NCBI RefSeq assembly: GCF_005239225.2
Contig: NC_133289.1
Location: forward strand, 10,485,501 to 10,549,500
Source: Populus alba
Lineage: Eukaryota > Streptophyta > Magnoliopsida > Malpighiales > Salicaceae
Length of the DNA: 64,000 nucleotides
Direction of reading: 5' to 3'
Shown here: piece by piece, positions 1 to 11,045 of the stretch
How positions within the stretch are numbered: the stretch's first letter is position 1
Layout of the letters: every line of letters starts with the position of its first letter
Translations under genes and position numbers: made by a program
Notes under the pieces: model-generated
Told to the model about the DNA's origin: nothing
Database searches by the model: none
Seen by the model: only the letters and a program-made list of their open reading frames with translations

Positions 1-407
1 AATAGTAAACAATAGATGGCTGACGTGGCTAATTAAAAACAGGTGTGGGCAGCGTGACTGTGGACGCGGCGAAGTATCTGGTCACTGTGAAGGGAACAAT
101 GGACGTGAAGGACTTGGCACCGTACCTCAAAGAGGAACTAAGGATAGCGGTGGAGGTGGTTCCTCCGAAAAAAGAGGAAGAGAACCCAGCAAAAATCAAA
201 GCCAGGCTTAAAGAGAAGACCAAGAGGAAAGTCGAGAGTCTCTCTCCCCAACCTAAGAAAGACGATGGTGCCTCTGCTGGTGGCGGCGATAAAAAGGCCG
301 ATGAGAAGAAAGACAAAGCAGGCGGCGGAGTCTGCGCGGTCATGATTGCCATCCTTGTATTATTAATTGCAAATGCTGTGGTGAATTTCCGCCTTCCTTG
401 GTGGTAG
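1..407 (+). pseudogene. Rearranged last exon of a HIPP-like heavy-metal-associated gene, cut by the window edge
   Basis: Bases 1-42 match the last intron of the intact HIPP gene at 13.0-14.5 kb, including its AG acceptor, so this is a paralogous last exon beginning at base 43. The frame is open to TAG at 405-407. It first encodes the second half of an HMA domain (GSVTVDAAK...[17 protein letters not shown]). At about base 183 it switches to sequence matching exon 3 of the intact gene ([17 protein letters not shown]), and near base 302 it returns to exon-5-like sequence (EKKDKA). The last ~27 residues are new: a hydrophobic run ([15 protein letters not shown]) ending in PWW, replacing the Tyr/Gly/Asn-rich tail and the CaaX box. 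The first in-frame codon that could be read as a start is GTG at 45, so there is no real start here; upstream exons would lie left of the window. It may be a live diverged paralogue or a pseudogene; I lean towards pseudogene. Confidence 0.7.
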
Positions 408-454
408 TGTGTCTGCCTGTCTGGAAAAAAAGGAGGTAGCTTGAAGAATAAAAA

Positions 455-570
455 TTTAATAAAATTTTTCAAAAACGTTTTTAAAATATAAAAACAAACG
501 GGTTTCAAGTGTTTAAAAGAGTGATAAAAATTGTTTTTCAGTTTTTTACTTAAAAATACATTAAAAAAAC
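455..570. repeat. Fragment of AT-rich interspersed repeat
   Basis: Short A+T-rich stretch with the wording shared by many copies in this window (aaaacgtttttaaaatataaaaacaaac, then acttaaaaatacatt). It separates the HIPP fragment from the HisRS exon-3 copy. The rest of the 408-570 gap shows no coding signal. Confidence 0.4.
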
Positions 571-746
571 ATGCAGATAAAATTCTGCATCCGTACCTGG
601 ATACAAAATCATAAGAAAATAAATAAATGAACCTAAAGGTTTTTGTCAAGGACAATCAAATTGGGATAAAGAAACGCATAAAAAGGGATACGCGCTATTC
701 AAATGCAAAAACAGCAGGACTCTGCTGCATCAGAAATTTCAAGTAC

Positions 747-835
747 CCTTTCTGTATTACTAACCTTGCCAAAGAGGGAGTAAGCTCAGGCCTTAGTGCA
801 ACACGACGATTTCCACGATCTTCAAAACAATATAA
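747..835 (-). pseudogene. Extra copy of histidyl-tRNA synthetase exon 3
   Basis: This is an 89-bp exon with intact flanks on the minus strand (tttgtgcag before it, gtacttg after it). It encodes LYCFEDRGNRRVALRPE followed by LTPSLARLVIQKG. It is embedded in a ~325-bp block (about 571-895) that is nearly identical to about 3083-3435, which holds exon 3 of the truncated HisRS gene; a ~24-bp indel lies in the intron part. This copy has Arg (CGT) where the other copy has Cys (TGT). It lies downstream of exon 6 in transcription order, so it cannot contribute normally to that gene. It is a partial tandem duplication; whether more of a second HisRS copy lies left of the window cannot be told. Confidence 0.8.
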
Positions 836-895
836 CTGCACAAAGAAGTGAAAACGTAGTGGAGTTGCATTACTCATTGTCAATAAGAAAAACAG

Positions 896-1758
896 TTAGA
901 TGTGCACTTTTTAATTAGTGTTTATGGTGGTCAATTAATTTATTCTGATACATTGGTCGAGTTTTAATCATCATTTAAAAACATTTCATTGTCTAATGGG
1001 CACACATAACACCGTTTATATTTTGTAATGTATTTTTTATCCAATTTGCAACGAAACGTGGATCCAAGGCCTCGTAATATACTAAAACCCCTCGAGAACA
1101 ATGAAATGCCAAGGCATTTTACATTATAGTCCTCAAAAGATTACGGAGAGTAACATTTATAAACAGTGCCCCTAAGTCCTCTTCTGGAAAGATTTAAAGA
1201 AGAGAAATGATTGAAAAGGTCCGATCCAAGATGTAAAATACCAAGATGAAACACTCCCGCATTCCATTGTTGCCGCTTTCCGATGGCTGCTGCAGTTAAT
1301 GTTGTTGGGCCTTTAAATATGGAGCTTGTTGCCTCTTTCCTGTGGCTACTGCATTTATTGTTGTTGGGCCTTTAAATATGGGGCTTTCGCTCCTTTCTCT
1401 TTCACACGTAGCTTATTGCAGGTGGTCTCTACCATCTTCAATAAATGGCTGAAAGTTGCTATGAAAACTCATGAAGCTTCACGATCAGAAATGAACTGGT
1501 CCAATAGGAGAAAAACTGATGCATCACATTGAAAAATAGCTCATTTAACTGTATAAAGGCATCAATATACAAAACCAATACAAATTTAATTTGTAAAGTG
1601 CAATCAATGTCTGCTATGAGTTAAAATTATGACAATATATCAGCCATGATGACTAACAATACAGTGAAAGGGGATAAATCGCACCACACAATATGAAACC
1701 TCAAGCAATCGACCTTTATGCATATAAATCCAAGCAAAAAGAAAATAAGGTAACCAAC
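896..1758. other. Non-coding spacer with a 59-bp tandem duplication
   Basis: No exon was recognised on either strand, in particular none of the missing 3' exons of the HisRS gene. Bases about 1267-1324 and 1326-1384 form two diverged copies of a ~59-bp unit (ttgccgctttccgatggctg / ttgcctctttcctgtggcta, each ending in gttgttgggcctttaaatat). Confidence 0.5.
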
Positions 1759-4421
1759 CTTGTCTATGATAACGCAGACCTTGGCAAACAAATTTTCTGA
1801 TAAGGAATAGGACCTTAATATTTCCTGCAAAACCTGCAATGAAGAAGAAAACACTCAAAATATTAACAATGGTGCTACAAATTGCATGCAGATAATGATA
1901 TTGGAAGTCAAAGAATGACATTCATATACCTGTTATGCACGATAAACAATCACATTGAAGCATCATGATAAACTTATTCCTTTCAAGATATGCACAATGT
2001 AATGATTAATTATATACTTCCCGCGGTGCTGGAATCAATGCAGCATACAATGACTTTCTGTCTAAAGTAACAACAAAAGGACAAACTGTCATTGTCATTA
2101 AGCAATATCATTAGTTGCTTATTATGTCTCTAGATATTTTCTCATTTAGTATCAAGGATTAACAGACTCTGAATTTGTCTAATTCACGGATTAATAACAC
2201 CATTAAACACACTGATGTATGTGTCCTTGCATGCAGTTGAATGAATCAATCATAACTTCCAGAACAATTCATAAAGCAGCCAGCAAAAAAAAATCAATTA
2301 ATGAAAGAAATGCGCAGAATTATTGGATTAAAAGCACTCGATAAGAATAATTCCTAAAGCAGAAAGTGAAGATCTCAACTGATGAACACTTGCAGAATTA
2401 AAAGCACTCAATAAGTGCAATTCATAAAGCACAAAATTACTGTGTAATTTGTTAATCACAAAAGAACTCCAGTGGTAGTCCATGTTCACCCAAAAAAAGT
2501 TATAATAACTACCTTTCGACTATTAACCTTGAATCCCACATCTGATGCTGAGATTCCAATTTGCTTAAAACACGTAACAATGGAGGAAGTGAGCTCTGCT
2601 TCAGCCTGCACGATACACAGATAAAAATAGAACAATTGAGCACAAAATTAACTTGCCTTGAAGACTAACTGAAAACAACTGTTTGAAGTAAACCTTATCA
2701 CTAAAGATAGAGCAGGCTATAAAGCTTATACCTCGTGTCATCCATCTTTTGAAAGCTTTATAAAAGCTGTGTCTCAACTATAATAAATGAGGATGTTTCA
2801 AAACCATGTGTCTATGTGCTTAAACATGTATACATTTGTTTGAGATAGAGAGGGGGAGGAAAGGATTCAGAATTACAAAAACTCTAAATTCTGGAAACAT
2901 TTTTTGGATGTCAAGCTAATTCAGAAGCACTTACTGTGACTTCAGGGACGCCAATGATATCCATATTCCATTGATAGTGCTCACGACGCCACCCCCTAGT
3001 CATTCTCTCATATCGCCAGCACTGTCCAATGGCAAACCATTTCAACGGGAGGGATAGCGATTTTCTGGACCAAAAAAAACATGGAGATCAAATCTGCATC
3101 CGTACCTGGATACAAAATCATAAGAAAATAAATAAATGAACCTAAAGGTTTTTGTCAAGGACAATCAAATTGGGATAAAGAAACGCATAAAAAGGGATAC
3201 GCGCTATTCAAATGCAAAAACAGCAGGACTCTGCTGCATCAGAAATTTCAAGTACCCTTTCTGTATTACTAGCCTTGCCAAAGAGGGAGTCAGCTCAGGC
3301 CTTAGAGCAACACAACGATTTCCACGATCTTCAAAACAATATAACTGCACAAAGAAAGTGAAAAAAAAGTGATGGGATTTAAAAATAAAACCGTAGGTGG
3401 AGTTGCATTACTCATTGTCAAATAAGAAAGAACAATCCCACACCAGAAAATAAACATATCGCACCACAAAAAAATGTATGGCATATTCCTGTTGAGAGAC
3501 CTGTGAGTTTTAATTTTGGCACAAAGAGAAACTCTAGAAGACCCACAGTTAAGTACTCAAAAAGAAAAAGGCAATGTAGTGCAAGAATGATAGGATTGAA
3601 ATCTGTACATATTCATCATCAATGATCTTCTTTTTTGGCCAGTCCACTGTATTGCATTAGATACCCACATTTCCAAATTAAGTTAATGCCTAACCATGAA
3701 AACATTTATTGATTGCATTTGACAAGGAATCCATAAATTTAATAAAAGTTAATAAGTTGACAGCATTATCATCACACCAAGTACTACAATTTAAAATACC
3801 AGAACCTGCCACTTAATTAAGCACTTGATAGCTTCTTTAAGTTAAGTTGCAGTATATTAAACAATGCAGTTGTTAAAACACACACACACACACACCTGGT
3901 CTCTGATTTCCTCTCCAGCTTTCCTTATAAACAGTGCCTCCGATTCTAACACCGGATAATCAACCTCCTCGAGCCCAAACAGTCGCGACACCTAAAAACC
4001 AACAAAAGCATGTTAAATTAGTAGGTATTACATGGAGATAGATATGTTTTATTTATAATATAGACAGAGGTCTGACCTCTCTGAAATTGTGAAAGAGCCA
4101 GCTGCGGAGGCGCATTTCTTCTGGAGGGAAATCTGTGGTACCTTTAGGAGGATTGACATCAATTTTCTGCACTGAATTTTCGAGTACCGGCGGACCAGCC
4201 AGCGAGGCCGACCTTTCTCCTTCGCCGCCACTGCCATTTTCCGATGGGGAAAGTGCAGTTGCTACAGAAGAGAGAGTTCCAGGGTTAAACGGAATCAATT
4301 GGTTGGAGAGAGGAAATTTTGGGGCTGGAATAGAGAAGTAACTGAGAGAAAAGAAGTTAGGTTTTAGGTAATGGTTCAGGCTCGGGTGGAATATATGAAG
4401 AGAAGATGGAAATGGAGGCAT
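1759..4421 (-). pseudogene. HRS1: Histidine--tRNA ligase, plastid/mitochondrial type, 3'-truncated gene
   Basis: Six minus-strand exons with consensus splice sites: 4421-4077, 3991-3896, 3344-3256, 3064-2935, 2605-2513 and 1833-1759. They join in frame to 276 codons. I start at ATG 4421-4419; the longer frame opens only with GTG. Residues 1 to about 70 look like an organelle transit peptide (Ser/Pro/Phe-rich, few acidic residues). The class II synthetase core follows: IDVNPPKGTTDFPPEE, FEDRGN...VALRPELTPS, and motif 2 ([32 protein letters not shown]). The last exon ends VCVIIDK with a good donor. Motif 3 and the anticodon-binding domain are absent from 1-1758; full plant enzymes are about 480-500 residues. 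Arginines usual in plant homologues (recalled) are replaced: GTRD to GTTD, NRR to NRC, GRRRE to GWRRE. The last two fit C-to-T at CpG. It would charge tRNA-His if complete; as seen it is probably inactive, unless missing exons lie beyond the window. Confidence 0.82.
3879..3895. repeat. (CA)n microsatellite forming a splice donor
   Basis: The minus-strand intron after HisRS exon 2 begins GTGTGTGTGT..., so the donor is the edge of a dinucleotide repeat. Slippage here would move through several alternative GT sites. Confidence 0.8.
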
Positions 4422-5989
4422 TGCGAAAACAAGGGAAGGGAAGGGAACGCTTTGCTTGGCCACTCTACTCTGCTTGTTTTACTATGCTGGAGCCTGGAGG
4501 GGGAGAAGATAGTGTTTTTCTTTTTCTTTTTCTTTTTAAATGGGCCGGTCCTTAAAGGAATAGGCTAACTAACTTAGAATAGTTGATGGGCTGGGAGTTA
4601 TCGAGATTGTCATGGACTGGCTGCATCCTGAGGATTAGACCTACAATCCTCCATCACATATGCTCATGGGCCCATTTGGTATTTTCTTCTTCTTTTCTAT
4701 TCAAATTTTTTGAAAACGGCTATATATATAATATAAACAGAAAATAGTGGCAGAACAAAAGGTTCTATGAACATGAAGAAAATTATAAAAAACCTAGTAT
4801 GACCGGAGAAAGTTTAGAATACAGACAATTATTTCGAGCTACATTGGGGATCAAATAATTATTTTTAATGTATAAAAAATATTTTAGTATTGTTGAGTTT
4901 TTTTTATAGTAAAAAAAAAAATTAAATTATATAAGAATTAATTTAATACGACTCGTTTTGGCTAGTTAAAAGACAATACTTCTCGAAGGGTCTATCATGC
5001 TAGGGTATGAGTACACATCATCATTAACGTTGTTTGTGAAAACATTAGTCATGTGTGATTACCCAAACTCCGCTATAATAATGTTATTATCTCATATTAA
5101 GCTCAAAAACACATCTATCTTTGTAGGTGTCTTTTAACATAGTAAAACTCACCATATAATTCCAATAGAGCATATATAATGTCTATGTATTTTCATTATT
5201 GTTTGTTACCCTGCTTGGCATGAATGAAGGCTAAAAAATGCCAATATTATACAAGTCATGTAAATACATTAACTGACAAAATTATTTTCAATGCAAATTA
5301 TTAATTACTGTGATTTGTTATAATTAATTATTATTATATTAGCTCGTGCTCCACAACATATCAATAATGATTTTGTTAAAATATTAAAAAGATATAGAAA
5401 ATATAGAAAATATATTAAATGTCCTAATGTAGTTGTAATTTCAGGTGGAATACTACTGGATCTTGAAATCAGTAGGGCCCGCCTCTAAAAGAAAAAAAAA
5501 ATCCAATCAATCTAATCTGAAATAAAAAAAAAATCACTATATAATTTTTACACAGTATAAAAAAAATCCATCCATTTATTTTCTCATCGCCGTATGAACA
5601 TGAATATTGGAGCAGGACTTTCGAATATGTCCAAGAGGGGAGCAAGAGATGCAACGCAGAAGTAAAAAAAAAAAAAAAAAACCTCTCGAGAAACTTGATG
5701 GAAGGTTCTTGAAAGTTTGTCAAGTTTAAAGACAGAAACAGTAGCAGCCTCTGGGAATTCTCTCATGGTTTGTGGTCGGCATTGTTAGGTCCTCACAAAG
5801 GTGGTAGCTGTTATTGGCTCGTGGGCCCCCCAGTGGTTACACGACAGTTCCTGGAGAAAAAATCCGGAAAATGCGATGGAAATCTGGTCACATGCAGCAT
5901 CGTACTGGTTGGTGATGATTTAGATGGTGCGTAGAAGAGGGGGGGAGTGGGAGGAAAGAAAGTGGAAAAAATGAAATTCCAATACATTT
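4422..5989. other. Intergenic region upstream of the HisRS remnant
   Basis: No gene recognised. The ORFs here are low complexity (poly-Phe/Lys from A/T runs such as the A18 near 5665-5682). The first few hundred bases would be the HisRS promoter region; I see no clear TATA box. Confidence 0.4.
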
Positions 5990-7018
5990 AATGACTTTTT
6001 TGTTTCTCGGAAAGTAGTTTCCGGGAAATCATTTTCCAAACTTTCCTGTGTTTGTTTGTCATTAGAAAAGTTGGTCAACGGAAAACAATTTCCGGTCAGC
6101 GGAAAACACTTTCTAGTCAACAGAAAACACTTTCCGGTCAATTTTAGTAAAAAAAAAATTGACTTGGTTTTCAGGAAAGTGTTTTCCTTTTAGCAGTGTT
6201 TGTTTTCCGGAAAGTGGTTTCCGGGAAAGCAGTTTCCAAACTTTCTTGTGTTTGTTTGCCAGTAGGAAAGTTGGTCAATGGAAAACACTTTCCAGTAAAA
6301 GGAAAATTTGGCTTGATTTTCAGGAAAGTGTTTTCCTGAAAATTTTGAGGGGAAAACACTTTCCGGAAGTTGTGAAAAATTTAGAAATGTCATTATTTGC
6401 TGATTATATCAAATTTGATCCTCAAACTTTTGATTACTATATATATTTTGTTTTGAATATTTATTTTTTCAATTTCATCTCTTAAAATTTTATTTTTATA
6501 TTAACTTTGGTCCTTATTTTTATAATTGCTATTTGCTTTTTTCTTATCATTTTTTTATTGAAATTTTTTATTTATCAAATTTGATCCTCATTCTTTTGAC
6601 TGTTACTTATTTTATTTGAAATAATTTATGAAATGTTGATTATTATTATTTTAATTTCTTCATTTTTCATTTTTTTTTAATTTTTTACATTTGATCCCTA
6701 TTATTTTGATTATTATTTGTTTTATTTGAGATAATTTATTAAATTATATATTTTTTTCAATTTCATTATCATTCAACTTTTTAATTTGTAAGATTTGTTC
6801 CTCATTATTTTAATAAACTTGAGAAAAATAAAATATTAATAAGTTATTTTCCAGCTCATTTTCCATGACATAACCAAACACTGGAAAGTGTTTTCCAGTT
6901 TATTTTCCATAACACTACCAAACATCGGAAAATACTTTCCCGGAATTCACTTTCCAGGAATTCACTTTTCCCGGAATTCACTTTCCAAAAGGAATTCACT
7001 TTCCTGCAAACAAACGGA
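5990..7018. mobile_element. Non-autonomous element rich in GGAAAGTGTTTTCC palindromes
   Basis: Dozens of variants of ggaaaacactttcc / ggaaagtgttttcc cluster at 5998-6370 and again at 6860-7010. A likely core element runs from gtttgttttccggaaagtgg (about 6198) to ttcctgcaaacaaacgg (about 7016), giving imperfect terminal inverted repeats (TTTGTTTTCCGGAAAGTGG against TTTGTTTGCAGGAAAGTGA). The left part (about 5994-6170) repeats about 6192-6330, so a second truncated copy abuts it. The centre is A/T-rich with phrases such as tttgatcctcattcttttga. There is no transposase. The family is unknown to me and the boundaries are approximate. Confidence 0.6.
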
Positions 7019-7959
7019 GGAGCCAAATCTCAACTCTTCATCTTCTCGCCGTATAAACAATAAATAAAATATTATTGATGCATGGGGTATATAGGGTTTT
7101 GGGCTTTTCACTTTTGAGGTTTTATAAAAAAAATATGTTAATTAATAGTTTTTTTTTGAATAATTTTATTTTAATCATGTTTATATTTTATATCAAGTGA
7201 TGAATAATAATTTTTTTAAAATGAAAATACTTTTCCTTGTTCCTCATTTTCTTTCCTCCCTTTTGTGTTCATCAAACATGATTTAAGATTCCAATCTTGA
7301 CAAGATTTCAAGAAAATATATTTTTCTTGCAGACATGCAAAATCCGTTCAAGACTTGAACTTTATTAAAAAGATATAATTTCCAGCATAAAAGTATTCTA
7401 ACTCCAAACTCATCATACTGTTTATTGGAACAATTTAATAATTTTTTCACGTTTTCTTTCAAGAACTTACATGTTATCAAGTGTAATAAATTTTTTTCAT
7501 ATGACCTATTTGTTATTATAAAATTTATGGAGAAAAAATAAGTTTTTTTCATATTAATTACACAACGAAACGGCTAAAATATATTTAGAAGGAAAAAAAA
7601 AAAAAACATAACATCAAGGGGCATTTTAGTATTTTCATAATACCTTTTCATTATTATAATATAAAAATAATAAATAATTAAAATACTTATTGAAACGATG
7701 AAAATACTTTTATAGGAAGAAAAAAAACTTGGAGACAAAGGGCTTCTCGGTCTTTTCACAATGAATTTTTTTTTGTTAATTATAAACCTAGCTCAATGAC
7801 ACTTTGGTATATGACTAAATAGAAAGAAAGACAAAAAGGACGGGCATGTTTGGAAGCGCCCCAAGCTTTCGAGCAACACGTGCGACGCCTTTTGATGTTT
7901 AAAAATACCCTTCTTTTCTTTCTCAACCCCTAAAACTTATAACTTTGCCCTTGTGGTTA
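7019..7959. other. A+T-rich spacer
   Basis: No gene or clear repeat recognised. A less A+T-rich patch at about 7838-7895 (ggcatgtttggaagcgcccc, caacacgtgcgacgcc) has no ORF. Confidence 0.35.
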
Positions 7960-8480
7960 TTGATATTTCAACTTCAGTTTTTATTTTTTTATCTCAGCTC
8001 TTTTGTAAAAGTTTTATATGTTTTCAATTTCATCATTTCAGTCCTAATTTATTAAATATTATATTTTTCAATTTTTTCTTTATTCTTTGGATTTGTTTTT
8101 CCTTGAATCTTTTGTAAATGTTCTATTAGTTTTTAATTTCATCATTCAATTCAAATTGATGATACTATGTTTTTCATTTTGGTCCTTATTGTTTTGATTT
8201 CTATTTTTTTTTTCTTGGCTCTCTGTAAAAGTTATAATTATTTTCAATTTCACCCTTCAATCAAAATTTTTTTATATTTTTTAATGTTAATTTTGACCCT
8301 CATTCTTTTATTTTTTATCCTTTTACTAAATTGATTTTTCTTTTCAATTTCACCATTTAATCAAATATAAATTTTTTTTTTTATTTTAATTTTAATCCTC
8401 TTTTTTTTAAGTGTTATTTTTAAAATCTTTTTATATAATTGAAATTCTTTTTTCAATTTTACCCTTTAATAATTTATTAA
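7960..8480. repeat. Degenerate tandem array of 'ttttcaatttca' units
   Basis: A unit of roughly 90-110 bp recurs about five times: a run such as ttttcaatttcatcattca, then tttggtccttattgttttga, then ttttttcttggctcttt-gtaaaag. The same wording occurs in the middle of the 6-7 kb element, so it is an interspersed repeat, not a gene. Confidence 0.5.
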
Positions 8481-10127
8481 TTGAGAATTGAACTTCATGA
8501 TTTGTCTAGATTAGATGTCTTAGGTCTAGTGACGTGAGTCACGAGTTTTAAAAAGTTAATATGACTTTTTTTATATATAAAAGGGCTTTATAATCTACTT
8601 TATTTTTTTATACCGTTATTCCAATAATATGAACTAGGCTGCGAGTTTGGTGAGATATCTTGGGCTGACTAGGACCTGATTAGTTTGGTTATAGGTTTGT
8701 CATGATTGGTTTTTTATGTAATTGTTTTACCCCATTTCGGCATCTGAACATCATTTTTTATATTAAAAAAAATAGCATGACCTTGCAACGAAACACTAGC
8801 ATCTAGGCTAGTTTATCCTATTTTGTCTTATCTTACAAAAACAATAGCATGACCTTGGGGTGAAACACAACCATCAAGGCTGGTTTATCTTTTTTTTTTT
8901 TTTTTATCATGTATCATGTCGTAACCGGTTTATATCTCATGTTTGAAACAAAAAAATAAGAGTGCACGGCTAGTAAGCAGAGAAACAAGGATAAAAAAAG
9001 GTGTAAGAGTTCGAATCTCTTTCTATAACAATTGTGATATAAATTGATAGAAGGATAATGAGATAGAAAGATAAGAAAATGTGGAGATGAGTAATCAAAA
9101 TAGGTGAAAAGATAAGTGAGAATGACATGTAAATAGACCAGGCAATCAAGAAAAAAAAAAGATACTAGAGAAATTCAATAAGAGAAAAGCTAGATAAAAT
9201 TCACTAAGATACCAAAGACAAAAAAACAAAAGACAAAAAATATTTTTTTGTATAATTTGCTTGATATGATTTATATTGAACTAAAGGGTTGTATGATCTT
9301 TAAATGAGGTTCTATTCTTTGAAAGTATAAAAACAATTGTCGTCCTTTTAAAAGTTATATATGCATATTGCTTTCTAAATTGCAAGTTTAGCTGGTGAGT
9401 TGATGGGTGTTTTTGACAAATATTATTTTTGTTTGCTTTTTTAACATATAGTAAATCATTATCCTATTAGTGGAGTCTCTTTCAAGGTGGCAATATTTTT
9501 TTTTTTTTTAAAAAAAAATATACCATATGAATTATGTTTTTGCATCTCTTTGTATTTTTTTTTTCCGTATTAACATGTGCAAATTTTTTTTTATAATTTT
9601 TCATGCATTAAGATGTTACTCCATCATTGCAAGTAAACATAGGTTAGTTCGATGTAACATCACCAAAGTCCTTTGAGTGTGAGCGAGGATCTTTAGGCTT
9701 ATTTTAGATTCAATAAAATATAATGGATTTGAAGTCTAATTTATAATTTTTTCGGGTCTGATGCTTGTATTTTAAAAATAAAAATTGACTTTTATTGTCA
9801 AACTCGTATCTCATATCACTGTCTTAGGATTAACAATCTCTATACACATTTACTATTTTAGGTAAACTTGACAAGCACTACAAATATTTTTATAATGAAA
9901 AAACAAACATAATGTAGCGTATCTTATATAAAATATATATAACTATCTTTCATCTCATTTATTTATAACTCTAAAGGCTAATTAAGATTTATAACTACTA
10001 TAAAATTAGGTAACGATTATTATTTTCAATTTCATCCTATAAATTCTAAAATGATTATAATTATCGAGATGTCTTTCACGACATATCCAATAGACTTTTA
10101 TACAAAACGAATCTAAGAATGTATTTA
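8481..10127. other. Intergenic repeat-derived sequence
   Basis: A ~72-bp direct repeat at about 8770-8841 and 8842-8905 begins aatagcatgacctt. A tRNA-like promoter trace lies near 8960-9025 (gagttcgaatctc as a B-box). No coding region recognised. Confidence 0.35.
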
Positions 10128-10162
10128 CCCCCCCCCTCTCTCTCTCTATATATATATATATA
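10128..10162. repeat. Compound microsatellite C9-(CT)n-(TA)n
   Basis: Three adjoining simple repeats seen directly: C9, then about five CT units, then about eight TA units. Confidence 0.9.
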
Positions 10163-10212
10163 AAAATTTCAGGTGGCGGGTATTGTGAAAGAACCTCAAA
10201 ATCACTAAGTAT

Positions 10213-10410
10213 ATGTTTGGTATTGCAGTGTAAAGTACTTTTTAATTGAAAATAAATTAAAATAAATATATTTTTTATTTTTGATATCAACACATCAAAT
10301 CTATACAAAAATATTTAAAAAACATAAATTTAATATTTTTCATGTTAAAATCAATTGAAAAAGTAGAATGTTATAAATAAAAAACAAGCGTTTTCTATGA
10401 GCTTGTTTGA
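10213..10410. repeat. AT-rich interspersed repeat, MITE-like
   Basis: Begins atgtttggtattgcagtg, the typical family start, followed by aataaattaaaataaatat and gatatcaacacatcaaa. The right end is near aaacaagcgtttt. Confidence 0.55.
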
Positions 10411-10785
10411 AATTAGTTAATAATAATGATTTAATGTGTTTTTTCATTTAAAACATGATCTGGACTGCATTTCCAAATATTCTTTTGTATTATCACATGC
10501 ACCTTTCATACAAACGTGTGTATACAATTTCCAAAGACTGATAAGTGCATTGTATGCATGCATGATGTTTGGAATTTGTTAGTCAGCCCACGATATTTCT
10601 TGGAAATTTCTTCCCTCGACATGTAAATTGAGATCTGGGCATGAGATCCTCGTTCCTTCTTTATTTTTCCTCATAATCCATGAGATACTCATTCTTGTTT
10701 TTTATTTGATAGCATAAAGTATTAAATATGCATGGTCCAATTGAAATGTCATTTTTGTATAAATAAGAAGGTATTTTTATTTCAA

Positions 10786-10793
<8 letters not shown>

Positions 10794-10825
<32 letters not shown>
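10794..10825. repeat. (AT)16 microsatellite
   Basis: Uninterrupted AT dinucleotides, directly seen, preceded by A11. Confidence 0.95.
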
Positions 10826-10828
<3 letters not shown>

Positions 10829-11045
10829 AAATATTTTTAACCTAACATATTAAAATAATAAAAAAATTAAATCAATAAAAAAATACAATTTCAATTAAGT
10901 TTCGACTTCTAAAGCTTTATTTCTGCGTTTAAAAAATATTTTTAAAAAAATTTAATTTTTTAAATTAATATTTTTTTTAAATTATTTTAACATATTAATA
11001 TCAAAATTATTTTAAAAACAATAACAAGTAAAATAATTTATAAAT
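10826..11045. repeat. AT-rich interspersed repeat fragment
   Basis: Shares wording with the family (cctaacatattaaaataat, tttaacatattaatatcaaa). No terminal repeats identified. The following 11046-11490 is non-repetitive sequence without a recognised gene. Confidence 0.4.

Noticed and set aside
8960..9025. tRNA gene
   Set aside because: A B-box-like gagttcgaatctc is present, but there is no cloverleaf; probably a decayed SINE.
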